Position numbers and translations under genes: made by a program. Source: JAENVT01 sp031412355 (GTDB lineage: Bacteria > Actinomycetota > Acidimicrobiia > Acidimicrobiales > Ilumatobacteraceae). From it: a stretch of DNA of 22,805 bases. The first letter of the stretch is position 1, and every line of letters begins with the position of its first letter. A model generated the notes under the pieces. The model worked only from the letters and a program-made list of their open reading frames with translations. It did not search any database and was not told where the DNA came from. Shown in pieces: positions 1-7,623 of the stretch. The DNA is taken from the NCBI GenBank assembly GCA_031412355.1, contig JANOCR010000052.1, positions 1 through 22,805 of the forward strand, in the 5' to 3' direction.

Positions 1-2
1 CA

Positions 3-74
3 AAAACTCGCGACGGCGCCGGCTTCTCCGGGCAGTTCTGGATGCACACCGTCTGGATCGATCCGGAGGCATGA
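3..74 (+). CDS. C-terminal end of a probable peptide ABC transporter substrate-binding protein (partial)
   Basis: Only the last 23 codons lie in the window; the gene begins upstream. The reading frame runs open from the left edge to a TGA at 72-74 and ends in FWMHTVWIDPEA. The fragment is too short to identify a family by itself. It sits directly upstream of a DppB-like permease in the same direction, where the extracytoplasmic solute-binding lipoprotein of dpp/opp operons is usually encoded, so that role is inferred from position. The 66 bases up to the next start show no clear terminator, which fits co-transcription. Confidence 0.5.
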   Translation, partial: KTRDGAGFSGQFWMHTVWIDPEA

Positions 75-140
75 TCAGCTTCGATGGTTGTCTGGCCAAC
101 CGCCAGACAACCAACACGAGGCCGTGTGGTGGGCATAGCC

Positions 141-1112
141 ATGCGCTATTTCCTACAACGTTTCGCCCAACTGTTGATCGTCTTCGGGCTGGTCAGCTTT
201 GGCGTCCTCTTGGTCATGCGAATAGGTTCGAACTCGCCCGAGGAGCTGGCCATCAAGCTGTACGGCGGCCGTCCTTTGAGCCCTGATGAGCTGACCGAGG
301 CCATTTCCCGCTATCACCTCGATACCAACTACTTTGTGCAGTACTTCTACTGGCTGAAAGGTCTGGTGATTGATTTCGATCTCGGTCAGTCGGTGGCCAA
401 CAGCCGCGCCGTTGCCGACTTGTTGAAACCACGGGTCTGGACAACGGTGCTGCTCGGTCTGTACGCCAACGTGTTCGGCATGTTGATCGCCATCCCGGTC
501 GCCGTGCGCCAGGCCTACAAGCGCGATGGCCGGTTCGACAAGGCCGCCGGCTTGATGACGTTCGTTGGCGTCGGCGTTCCGGCGATCGTGCTCGGTGTTT
601 TGCTGCAATTGTTGTTCACGGTGAAGCTTGGGTGGTTCCCACTGATCGGCGACAAGATCTACCCCTGGGACGACCTCGGGCAGCATGTCAGGAACTTCTT
701 CCTACCCACACTCACTCTGACCATTCCGGTGGCGGCGATCTTTGCTCGATTGCTCCGAGCCGAGATGGTGCTCACCCTGCAGAGCGACTTCATCACCCTG
801 GCCAGCGCCAAGGGCGTGTCGCCTGCCCGGGTGCTCTGGCGCCACGCATTGCGCAACTCGCTGTTCTCGATCGTCACCGCCGTTGGCACCAATCTCGGCG
901 CTTTGCTCGGCAGCGCTGTCGTGGTCGAGACGTTGTTCGATCTCGATGGGCTCGGCTCGCAGTTGGTGGTGTCGGTGTTGTCGAGCGATCTCTTCACCGT
1001 GCAGAGCTTTGTGGCTATCATCGTGCTCCTCGTCGTGTCGGTCAACCTGCTGGTCGATCTCGCCTATGCCTTGATCGATCCGCGCATCCGCCAGATGCGA
1101 TCGCTGGGATGA
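141..1112 (+). CDS. dppB: Dipeptide/oligopeptide ABC transporter permease, DppB-like
   Basis: An inner-membrane permease that would form one half of the channel of a peptide importer. It has 323 residues. It opens with MRYFLQRFAQ and a first membrane helix at about residues 9-27, the usual N-terminus of DppB/OppB proteins. That favours ATG 141 over an in-frame ATG at 84, which would add a 19-residue Arg-rich tail. After a periplasmic loop (about 28-95) come the BPD_transp_1 helices. The cytoplasmic EAA loop, which docks the ATPase, is visible as DFITLASAKGVSPARVLWRH at about 216-235. The gene is followed after 7 bases by the DppC-like partner and lies in an operon with two ATPases. The substrate class (peptides, possibly nickel or another small solute) cannot be settled from the permease; the family assignment is secure. 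Confidence 0.9.
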   Translation: MRYFLQRFAQLLIVFGLVSFGVLLVMRIGSNSPEELAIKLYGGRPLSPDELTEAISRYHLDTNYFVQYFYWLKGLVIDFDLGQSVANSRAVADLLKPRVWTTVLLGLYANVFGMLIAIPVAVRQAYKRDGRFDKAAGLMTFVGVGVPAIVLGVLLQLLFTVKLGWFPLIGDKIYPWDDLGQHVRNFFLPTLTLTIPVAAIFARLLRAEMVLTLQSDFITLASAKGVSPARVLWRHALRNSLFSIVTAVGTNLGALLGSAVVVETLFDLDGLGSQLVVSVLSSDLFTVQSFVAIIVLLVVSVNLLVDLAYALIDPRIRQMRSLG

Positions 1113-1119
1113 TTCGCCG

Positions 1120-2043
1120 ATGACCACGTCCGTCGTTTCATCGCAGCCGGCCGATAGGGCCCATGAGCGATCGTGGTGGCAGCGCCTTCCCAAAGGCGGC
1201 GTGCTGTTCTCCATTCTGTGGCTCGGGATTCTCGTTTTCCTGGTGGTGTTTGCCGACTACCTGTCGTTCATTCGTGATCCCGACGCCAAGGTGCGAGTTG
1301 CCGGCCGATTGCAGAGCAACTACAAGCTCGGCCCTGGCTACAGCGCATGGTTCGGCGTCGACGGCAACAGCCAGGACGTATTCGCGAGGTGTATCTACTA
1401 CGCTCGAAATAGCCTGCAGATCGGGTTAGCTTCGACGGTTCTCGGGCTGCTGATCGGCGGAACGCTCGGTGTGCTCGCCGGCTATTTCCGCGGCTGGATA
1501 GATCGAATAATTTCTATCCTCATCGACTGCTTGCTGGCCATTCCGGCATTGGTTCTGGCCGTGATGCTCATCTTTCGCCTTGACGACATCAAAGCGACAT
1601 GGACATTCCTCGGTTGGATGACGCGCAAGTGGCAGATCATCATGACGCTGAGCATCCTGGCCGTCGCTCCGTTGGCGCGGATCGTACGCGCCCAAACGCT
1701 GTCACTTCGCGAGCGGGAGTTCGTGACGGCCGCGCGCAGCCTCGGGGCCAAGAACGGCCGAATCATCACTAAGGAGATCGTGCCCAACCTGGTGCCGACG
1801 ATGGTCACCGTGGCGTTCACCGGCCTGGGGATCCTGATCGCCGCTGAAGGAGCTTTGGCTTTCCTCGGCCTCGGTCTCACCGAGTCGTGGGGTTTCCAGA
1901 TCGAGTCGAACCGGCGACGATTGGAGAAGGCTTGGTGGGCGACCGTGTTCCCGTGTCTCATGCTCCTTGGCACGGTCATGGCGTTCAATCTGCTCGGAGA
2001 CCGTTTGGCCAAGCGATTCGATATACGTGAGGCTGCAGTATGA
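1120..2043 (+). CDS. dppC: Dipeptide/oligopeptide ABC transporter permease, DppC-like
   Basis: The second inner-membrane permease of the importer, 307 residues. A cytoplasmic N-terminus leads into a first helix at about 28-48. A periplasmic stretch then reaches the family's GVDGNSQDVFARCIYYARNS block at about 79-98, corresponding to the usual GTD..GRDVLSR.I.GAR signature. The EAA loop is REFVTAARSLGAKNGRIITK at about 199-218. The late helix region carries AFLGLGL, also typical of DppC. The gene starts 7 bases after dppB, and its TGA overlaps the next ATG (ATGA at 2040-2043), so translation of permease and ATPase is probably coupled. An insert around residues 155-171 (KATWTFLGWMTRKW) is somewhat longer than in the classical proteins but does not disturb the fold motifs. 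Confidence 0.9.
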   Translation: MTTSVVSSQPADRAHERSWWQRLPKGGVLFSILWLGILVFLVVFADYLSFIRDPDAKVRVAGRLQSNYKLGPGYSAWFGVDGNSQDVFARCIYYARNSLQIGLASTVLGLLIGGTLGVLAGYFRGWIDRIISILIDCLLAIPALVLAVMLIFRLDDIKATWTFLGWMTRKWQIIMTLSILAVAPLARIVRAQTLSLREREFVTAARSLGAKNGRIITKEIVPNLVPTMVTVAFTGLGILIAAEGALAFLGLGLTESWGFQIESNRRRLEKAWWATVFPCLMLLGTVMAFNLLGDRLAKRFDIREAAV

Positions 2044-3107
2044 GCATCGTCATCCAGGCTTCGACGAGGGCGACCGACGGTCCACTGCTGGAGTTGAGCG
2101 ACGTCCGCACCCATTTCCAGACGCCCCGCGGTGTGGTACGCGCCGTCGACGGTGTCTCGTTGACGCTCGATCGCGGCAGAGCCCTCGGCATCGTCGGCGA
2201 GAGCGGTTCAGGCAAGACGATTCTGTCCCGTTCGATCATGGGCCTGTTGCCGCCGAGAGGCACAATTCGACACGGCAGCATCAAGTTCGAAGGCCGCGAG
2301 ATCAGCGGCCTGTCGCGGCGGGCGATGCGCGAACTCTGGGGACGGGAAATGGCGATGATCTTCCAGGATCCGATGACGTCACTGAACCCGTTGATGAAGA
2401 TCGGCGCTCAGATCGCGGAGCCGTTGCGGCTGCACCTTGACATGTCGAAGGCCGATGCCTGGGTGACGGCCGAGAGGCTGATGCGGGACGTGCGCATCCC
2501 TGCGCCGGGGCGTCGGCTGCATCAATACCCGCACGAGATGTCGGGGGGCATGCGCCAACGAATCATGATTGCGATTGCCATCGCGTGTGGCCCGACCTTG
2601 CTGTTCGCCGACGAGCCGACTACCGCGCTCGACGTCACCGTTCAGGCGCAGATCCTCGATCTCCTGGGCGAGCAGCGCCGCGAGCGCAATATGTCGCTGA
2701 TCCTGGTCACCCACGACCTGGGTGTCGTGGCTGGTCACACCGACGAGATCGCAGTGATGTACGGCGGGAAACTGGTCGAGATGGCACCGACGCGTCAGCT
2801 GTTCGCCAACATGAAGATGCCCTACACCGAGGCCTTGCTGCACAGCATCCCGAAGCTTGCCGATCCAAGTCATACACGACTCAATGTGATCAGTGGCCGA
2901 CCTCCCGATCTCGTCAATCCCCCCGTCGGCTGCCGGTTCGCAGCTAGATGCCCGTACGCCCAGACCCGCTGTCGCGAGCAGGAGCCTCCGCTGATCGCCA
3001 GTGTCGAGGATCCTCGCCATACGTATGCATGCTGGTATCCCGTCGGCTCCCCCGAGTATCACGAGGCGAAAGAACGGCGTCGGCGCGAAGCCGAGCTGGC
3101 GGCTTGA
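2040..3107 (+). CDS. dppD: Peptide ABC transporter ATP-binding protein, DppD-like
   Basis: Cytoplasmic ATPase that would power peptide import together with the DppF-like protein; 355 residues. All nucleotide-binding motifs are present: Walker A GESGSGKT at 53-60, Q-loop Gln109, signature MSGGMRQR at 167-174, Walker B LLFADE at 187-192, and H-loop His225 in VTHDLG. The C-terminal oligopeptide-transporter extension starts at about 240 and holds Cys298, Cys304, Cys311 and Cys331. That spacing is known in this family to bind an iron-sulfur cluster in some members; cluster binding here is inference. The last 20 residues are highly charged (KERRRREAEL). The gene overlaps dppC by 4 bases and the following ATPase gene by 1 base (TGATG). 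Confidence 0.92.
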   Translation: MSIVIQASTRATDGPLLELSDVRTHFQTPRGVVRAVDGVSLTLDRGRALGIVGESGSGKTILSRSIMGLLPPRGTIRHGSIKFEGREISGLSRRAMRELWGREMAMIFQDPMTSLNPLMKIGAQIAEPLRLHLDMSKADAWVTAERLMRDVRIPAPGRRLHQYPHEMSGGMRQRIMIAIAIACGPTLLFADEPTTALDVTVQAQILDLLGEQRRERNMSLILVTHDLGVVAGHTDEIAVMYGGKLVEMAPTRQLFANMKMPYTEALLHSIPKLADPSHTRLNVISGRPPDLVNPPVGCRFAARCPYAQTRCREQEPPLIASVEDPRHTYACWYPVGSPEYHEAKERRRREAELAA

Positions 3108-4156
3108 TGGCCGGAACCGGGAAAGCACACCTGCGTTCAGATGATGACGTGCTGCTGCGCGTCGAGGATCTCGTCGTCGAGTTCCCGGTCGGCCACACAG
3201 GACTGAAGGTCAATGCCGTCAGCGGAATCAGTTTCGACGTGTTGCGTGGAGAGACCCTCGGGGTCGTTGGCGAGTCAGGCTGCGGGAAGAGCACGACAGG
3301 ACGGGCGATCATGCAGCTGCCTCGGCCGACGAGCGGCTCGGTGACCTTCGAGGGGCGCCAACTCACCGAGATGGGACGTGATGAGATGCGTCGGGCGCGC
3401 ACGCGCATGCAGATGATCTTCCAAGATCCGGTCTCGTCGCTCAACCCAAGACGCAAGGTGCGCGATATTGTGATGGAGCCGCTGTCGATCTGGAAGCGCG
3501 GCACTTCTCGCGAACAGGCGTCGAAAGTCGACGCCTTGCTGGAGGAAGTCGGTATCGACCCCCAGCGCGCTGCGGAGAGCCAGCCCCACCAGTTCTCCGG
3601 CGGTCAGTGTCAACGCATCTCCATCGCACGATCGCTGGTGCTCGACCCGACGTTGATCATCTGCGACGAGCCGGTCAGTGCTCTCGACGTCAGTGTGCAA
3701 GCCCAGGTGCTCAACCTGCTCGAAGACCTCAAGGCCAAGCACGGATTGACCCTTATCTTCATCGCCCACGACCTCGCCGTGGTCAAGAACATCAGCGATC
3801 GGGTCGCAGTGATGTACCTCGGCAAGATCTGCGAGGTGGCGCCGTCCGATGACCTGTACCGCGCTCCGGCACACCATTACACGCAGGTGCTGCTCGACTC
3901 GATTCCAGTGCCGGACCCCGACGTGGCTGCCACCAAGACGGCGATCGAGGGCGAGCCGCCATCACCGGTGCTGCCGCCACCTGGGTGCCGCTTCCACCCC
4001 CGTTGCCCTGCCGCCAGCGATCGTTGCCGCACGGAAGAGCCGCAACTGCGAGCGATCGGCATCGGGCATTACGTCGCCTGTCATCACCCAATCCATGGCG
4101 ACGACATCTCGGAGCCGGTCGTGGTCGGTCAACCCAGCGGCGAATCGCTGACCTGA
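3107..4156 (+). CDS. dppF: Peptide ABC transporter ATP-binding protein, DppF-like
   Basis: Second ATPase of the peptide importer, 349 residues from ATG 3107. The frame is open back to 2948, but that extension is Arg/Ser-rich, lies wholly inside dppD and has no homology-like sequence; the ATG overlapping the dppD stop is the natural start. Motifs are Walker A GESGCGKS at 55-62, Gln106 of the Q-loop, signature FSGGQCQR at 163-170, Walker B LIICDE at 183-188, D-loop SALD at 191-194 and H-loop His221. Cys294, Cys300, Cys307 and Cys325 repeat the four-cysteine C-terminal motif seen in the DppD-like protein. The signature has Cys where Arg is usual (SGGQRQR). The 3' end overlaps the minus-strand glycosyltransferase gene by 28 bases. 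Confidence 0.92.
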   Translation: MAGTGKAHLRSDDDVLLRVEDLVVEFPVGHTGLKVNAVSGISFDVLRGETLGVVGESGCGKSTTGRAIMQLPRPTSGSVTFEGRQLTEMGRDEMRRARTRMQMIFQDPVSSLNPRRKVRDIVMEPLSIWKRGTSREQASKVDALLEEVGIDPQRAAESQPHQFSGGQCQRISIARSLVLDPTLIICDEPVSALDVSVQAQVLNLLEDLKAKHGLTLIFIAHDLAVVKNISDRVAVMYLGKICEVAPSDDLYRAPAHHYTQVLLDSIPVPDPDVAATKTAIEGEPPSPVLPPPGCRFHPRCPAASDRCRTEEPQLRAIGIGHYVACHHPIHGDDISEPVVVGQPSGESLT

Positions 4157-5379
4157 CGCTGCCAATGACCGATCGCGATTGCGGCGAGGATCACGATCGA
4201 CGGTTCGGCCGATGACCGGATGCGATGTCCTCCGTAGATCGCGACCGTTGCGGCGAATGCGATAATCACGGGAATCAGCAGCACGGCGCGGTCGCGTCGA
4301 CGTGTCGCCACTGAACCGACCGCGGCCAGCGGCACCAGCACCCAGAACGAAACGATGCCAGCCCACGCTGCCCAGCGTTCACGCTCTTCGCCGACGTCAC
4401 CACGGACCATGTCGCCGAGTGCGTAGAGATCCAACGATCTCGCCACCCGCTTCACGACGACGACGGGCACCGAGCTGGCGTGGTGGCGCATGTAGCTGAG
4501 GGCCTGATGGCGTTGGCGGGCCGAACGAGTCGACGGGTCCTCGTTCGACCGCTCGACGGGGTCGAACAGGCAGAACAACGACCACCCACCCTCGGCCGGC
4601 CCGTCGTAGGTGTCGTCGCAGTTGGCACCGAGCAGCGCCGGGCCTTCGTTGGTGGTTAGGAACACCGGTTCGTCGAACCTGACGAGGTTGAAGACCAGCC
4701 ACGGCAGCATCACCCCGACGGCGACACCGGTAGCCGCCACGATGTGCATCCGCGCCCGCGGTAGTGAGCGTGCCTTGGCGACAAGCCACATCACGAGTGC
4801 CGCTGCAGGCACGAAGAGCACAACCTCGCTGCGGGCCAGCGCACCGAGGCCGGCGGCCAGCCCCACCAGCGCTGCGGCGCGCAGCGTCGGGCTGGCGGCC
4901 CATGTCACTAGCGCCCAGAGGGCCAGCGAGAGCACCAGGCAGCTGACGCTCTCCGACATCACCAGACCGTCACTGATCCACAGATTCGGATACAGCGCCG
5001 CCAGCCCGGCAGCGATCAGTCCGGCGCGATCGCCGGCTACGCGCCGGGCCACCAGCCCGATTATCGCGATCGTGGCGATGCCGCAAGCGACGGTGACCAT
5101 CCGCTGCCGGTTGAACGGATCGTCACCCCAGCTCACCAAGGCCATCAGCGCAGAGGTCAGTGGGCCGTGCTCGGCGCCAGGCTGATCGACGAACACCTCT
5201 CGGAACCACACACCGTGGGCCAACTGGCGAGCCTGGGCGCTGTAGTACAGCGAGTCGTTCAGCAGCAACGCTTCGTTCCATTTGCCGAGCACCAACCGAA
5301 TGATCCTCAGCACGGCCCCGCAGACGACCACTACTGTCAGGCGTCGACCGAAAGTTCGTAGGACACCGATCTCCCCCAC
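4129..5379 (-). CDS. GT39-like (GT-C fold) membrane glycosyltransferase
   Basis: A polytopic membrane protein of 416 residues, probably transferring a sugar from a polyprenyl-phosphate donor on the outer face of the membrane. The first helix lies at about 14-31 and is followed by the acidic motif NDSLYY at 41-46, placed like the catalytic acidic residue of GT-C enzymes. Further family-like features are QPGAEHGPLTSALMA (66-80), ALYPNLWISDG (128-138) and, near the C-terminus, RIRSSAEPS (386-394). A lumenal-type loop holds Cys253 and Cys270 around YDGP. The same pattern occurs in the middle module of the protein at 17807-21862, so the two are paralogues. The frame is open to GTG 5457, but GTG 5379 avoids overlapping the divergent gene and has a -10-like box 8 bases upstream. 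The acceptor is unknown. The 3' end overlaps dppF by 28 bases. Confidence 0.78.
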   Translation of the reverse strand: MGEIGVLRTFGRRLTVVVVCGAVLRIIRLVLGKWNEALLLNDSLYYSAQARQLAHGVWFREVFVDQPGAEHGPLTSALMALVSWGDDPFNRQRMVTVACGIATIAIIGLVARRVAGDRAGLIAAGLAALYPNLWISDGLVMSESVSCLVLSLALWALVTWAASPTLRAAALVGLAAGLGALARSEVVLFVPAAALVMWLVAKARSLPRARMHIVAATGVAVGVMLPWLVFNLVRFDEPVFLTTNEGPALLGANCDDTYDGPAEGGWSLFCLFDPVERSNEDPSTRSARQRHQALSYMRHHASSVPVVVVKRVARSLDLYALGDMVRGDVGEERERWAAWAGIVSFWVLVPLAAVGSVATRRRDRAVLLIPVIIAFAATVAIYGGHRIRSSAEPSIVILAAIAIGHWQRQVSDSPLG

Positions 5380-5387
5380 AGCCGCCG

Positions 5388-5393
5388 AGGCTA
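5388..5393 (-). promoter_or_regulatory. Candidate -10 box of a leaderless promoter for the minus-strand glycosyltransferase
   Basis: On the minus strand the hexamer TAGCCT fits the actinobacterial TAnnnT -10 consensus and ends 8 bases before GTG 5379. Transcription would then start at or next to the first codon. No convincing -35 was seen. It supports GTG 5379 over the longer start at 5457. Confidence 0.35.
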
Positions 5394-5423
5394 GTTGCGC
5401 AGTTCTGCGTGACACCGGCTTGC

Positions 5424-5429
5424 TACCGT
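5424..5429 (+). promoter_or_regulatory. Candidate -10 box of a leaderless promoter for the AlkA-like gene
   Basis: TACCGT matches TAnnnT and is followed by 6 bases (CGGGTT) and then GTG 5436, so the first transcribed base would fall on the start codon. No Shine-Dalgarno sequence precedes either GTG 5409 or GTG 5436. The box lies 30 bases from the opposed minus-strand box, making a compact divergent promoter. Confidence 0.42.
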
Positions 5430-5435
5430 CGGGTT

Positions 5436-6335
5436 GTGGCCAGAGGCGTGCGCACACAGGGTGGTCGCCACCCGATTGCGGCGTGTCTCTCGGCGTACCG
5501 GTTCGGCCGCGGCGACCCGACGACCCGGCTCACCACGGGTGAGTTCTGGCGGGCGTCGTTCACTCCGCTGGGGCCAGCCACGGTACGGGTCAACTGGTTG
5601 GGCGACGTGGTCGATGCCGAGGCGTGGGGTTCCGGGCGGGAGTGGATCATGCAGCGAGTGACGGCCATGACGGGGGCGCTTGATCCTGGTTTCGAGTTCG
5701 TCGACGCCGATCCGGTCGTGATGCGCGCCCAGCGCAACCATCCCAACGTGTGCTTCGGCGCCAGTCACACGCTGTTCCACGAACTGATTCCCACCATTTT
5801 GGGCCAACGAATCACCGGCGGCGAGGCGATTCGTCAATGGCATCGGCTTTGTCGCAGTCTCGGCGAGCCGGCGCCGGGTCCCGACGTGGGGCTGCTGCTG
5901 CCGCCGTCGCCCACCGCGCTCGCCGGGCGACCGGCGTGGTGGTTCCATCCGTTGGGCATCGAGGCCAAGCGCGCCGAGGCATTGCGTGCTGTAGCCAAGC
6001 ACGCCGACAAGCTGTGGGGCTGGTCGACGCTGCCCTGGCCGGAGTTGACGGCCAAGTTGGCGCTGCTGCCCGGGGTCGGAGCATGGACGATCGGGTCGGT
6101 CATGGCATCGGCGGTGGGCGACCCCGATGCAGTGGCGGTTGGCGACTTTCATCTCAAGAACCTCGTCTCGTATGCCCTGGCCGGCGAAGCGCGCGGCACC
6201 GACGAACGGATGCTCGACCTGTTGGCGCCATACACCGGTCAACGGGGCCGGGTCGTTCGCCTGCTCGTGCTCGACGGCCATTCCCCGCCTGCCTTTGGGC
6301 CCAAGCACAGGATTCTGCCGATGGCGCGTTGGTGA
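5436..6335 (+). CDS. AlkA-like DNA-3-methyladenine glycosylase (HhH-GPD family)
   Basis: A predicted base-excision repair enzyme that removes alkylated purines from DNA in the cytoplasm. From GTG 5436 it has 299 residues; GTG 5409 would add nine. The N-terminal part (about 1-95) is the AlkA-like beta domain. The helical domain follows with TILGQRITGGEA (about 120-131). The helix-hairpin-helix is LALLPGVGAWTIGS at about 208-221, and the catalytic Asp is at about 237 in AVGDFHLKN. There is no C-terminal four-cysteine cluster, so it is not an endonuclease III/MutY type. The conserved C-terminal GHSPPAFGPKH segment follows. It is divergent from the GT39-like gene and only 52 bases upstream of the glycan operon; no functional link to the neighbours is evident. 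Confidence 0.85.
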   Translation: MARGVRTQGGRHPIAACLSAYRFGRGDPTTRLTTGEFWRASFTPLGPATVRVNWLGDVVDAEAWGSGREWIMQRVTAMTGALDPGFEFVDADPVVMRAQRNHPNVCFGASHTLFHELIPTILGQRITGGEAIRQWHRLCRSLGEPAPGPDVGLLLPPSPTALAGRPAWWFHPLGIEAKRAEALRAVAKHADKLWGWSTLPWPELTAKLALLPGVGAWTIGSVMASAVGDPDAVAVGDFHLKNLVSYALAGEARGTDERMLDLLAPYTGQRGRVVRLLVLDGHSPPAFGPKHRILPMARW

Positions 6336-6356
6336 TCGGGTCGCCTCTGTTAACTT
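6329..6356 (+). promoter_or_regulatory. Candidate sigma70-type promoter of the envelope-glycan operon
   Basis: TTGGTG at 6329-6334 and TAACTT at 6351-6356 are separated by 16 bases and lie just upstream of ATG 6388. The predicted transcript would start at about 6363, leaving a leader of about 25 bases. The -35 overlaps the end of the glycosylase gene (TGA 6333-6335). This would make the glycan genes separately transcribed from the repair gene, although read-through is possible. Confidence 0.33.
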
Positions 6357-6387
6357 CTCGTCGGCCCTCCGGGCCCGTTGACCAACG

Positions 6388-7623
6388 ATGACAGAGACTC
6401 TCGGACCACAGAGCGCGGCCACGGACGACACGTCGGCACCCTGGTATCGCATCCTACGCAAGGTCGGCTTGGTGTATGTCTACTCGCGGCTGTGCGTGCT
6501 GGCGGGTGCTGCCATCGTCGCCTCCGAGATCCGCGCCGACATCAACCAGGTCGGCAACATCCCGATCCCGTTTGCCGATCCGAACATCGCCGGCAAGCCG
6601 ATTCCCGAGTCTGCGGTGTCGCCGATGCTCGACGTCTTGTCGTCGTGGGACGGGATCTGGTATCTGCGGGTCGTGCGACTCGGCTACCCCCACCATGTTC
6701 GACCGAACGTCACGTACAACGTCACCGATGCCCGCGCCGCGTTCTTTCCCGCCTATCCCCTGCTGGTCAGGGGCGTCGACAAGGTGTTGCCGGGTGGCGA
6801 CACCGCAGCCGCGCTTTTCACCAACTTCGTGCTCGGCGCGGTCGCCATCTTCTTGTTGGGTGTGCTGGCCCGGAGGCTGTACGGCGACCAGATCGCGGCG
6901 AAGGCGATGGTGCTCGGGGCAGTGTTCCCCGGCAGCTTCGTGCTGTCGTTCGCCTACACCGAGGCGTTGCTGCTGGTGTTTGCGATGGGCTGCTTGTGGT
7001 GCCTGATGACCAGGCACTGGGTGGCAGCCGGGGTGCTCGCCGCGCTAGGCACGGCAACGCGGCCAAATGGCCTGGCGCTCGTGTTGGCGTGTGCCGTTGC
7101 AGCGGTGATCGCGATCCGTGACGAACGCGACTGGCGTTCGCTCGTTGCACCGCTGCTTGCACCCGTGGGCTTCGTGGCGTTCCAAGTGTGGCTCGGTCGG
7201 CACACCGGCGAGGCGGGGGTGTGGTTTCGAGTGCAGAGAGAGGCGTGGGGCGAGGGCGCGAGCTTCGGGCTGACGGCCGTTCGCAAGACGTTCGAGGCAT
7301 TCACCAGTCCGCTGACATCGCCGACCAACATCATCACTGCAGCATCAGTGCTGGCGATGGTGCTGATGATCTACTTCCTCCGGCAAAGGGGGCTGCCGCT
7401 GCCGATGCTCGCGTATTGCGCGGGCATTCTGGCGCTGATGTTGATACCCAACACGGTCACGGCTCGACCTCGATTCTTGTACACGGCGCTTCCACTGCTG
7501 ATCTCTGCGGCGGCGTTCCTGCACTCCGTGCGCCGTGATTGGTGGCCATATGTGATCGGAGCATGCAGCGCCGGTCTGGTCACACTGACGGCCCTCTACG
7601 GGGGTTTCGGGGCGATTCCGTGA
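6388..7623 (+). CDS. PIG-V-like GT-C mannosyltransferase
   Basis: A polytopic membrane glycosyltransferase of 411 residues, resembling the PIG-V family known from bacterial alpha-mannosyltransferases and eukaryotic GPI mannosyltransferase II. Family blocks appear in order: LSSWDGIWYLR at 84-94, with the acidic residue of the first outer loop; AFFPAYPLLVR at 118-128; VFPGSFVLSFAYTEAL at 179-194; and TATRPNG at 222-228. About ten hydrophobic helices follow the first at about 27-47. Such enzymes take mannose from polyprenyl-phosphomannose at the outer membrane face; the sugar and acceptor here are inferred only. It begins at a clear ATG. Its TGA overlaps the GTG of the AftD-like gene (GTGA at 7620-7623), so the two are translationally coupled. 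Confidence 0.8.
   Translation: MTETLGPQSAATDDTSAPWYRILRKVGLVYVYSRLCVLAGAAIVASEIRADINQVGNIPIPFADPNIAGKPIPESAVSPMLDVLSSWDGIWYLRVVRLGYPHHVRPNVTYNVTDARAAFFPAYPLLVRGVDKVLPGGDTAAALFTNFVLGAVAIFLLGVLARRLYGDQIAAKAMVLGAVFPGSFVLSFAYTEALLLVFAMGCLWCLMTRHWVAAGVLAALGTATRPNGLALVLACAVAAVIAIRDERDWRSLVAPLLAPVGFVAFQVWLGRHTGEAGVWFRVQREAWGEGASFGLTAVRKTFEAFTSPLTSPTNIITAASVLAMVLMIYFLRQRGLPLPMLAYCAGILALMLIPNTVTARPRFLYTALPLLISAAAFLHSVRRDWWPYVIGACSAGLVTLTALYGGFGAIP

Noticed and set aside
84..140. Upstream ATG giving a DppB-like protein with 19 extra residues
   Set aside because: The extra residues do not resemble DppB, whose N-terminus normally begins with the M-x-x-F/Y-hydrophobic pattern found at ATG 141.
2948..3106. 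N-terminal extension of the DppF-like protein
   Set aside because: Lies entirely inside the dppD gene in another frame, lacks family sequence, and ATG 3107 overlaps the dppD stop as expected in an operon.
7539..7619. Upstream ATG for the AftD-like gene
   Set aside because: It falls within the PIG-V-like gene; GTG 7620 with a GTGA overlap gives the expected N-terminus before the first helix.
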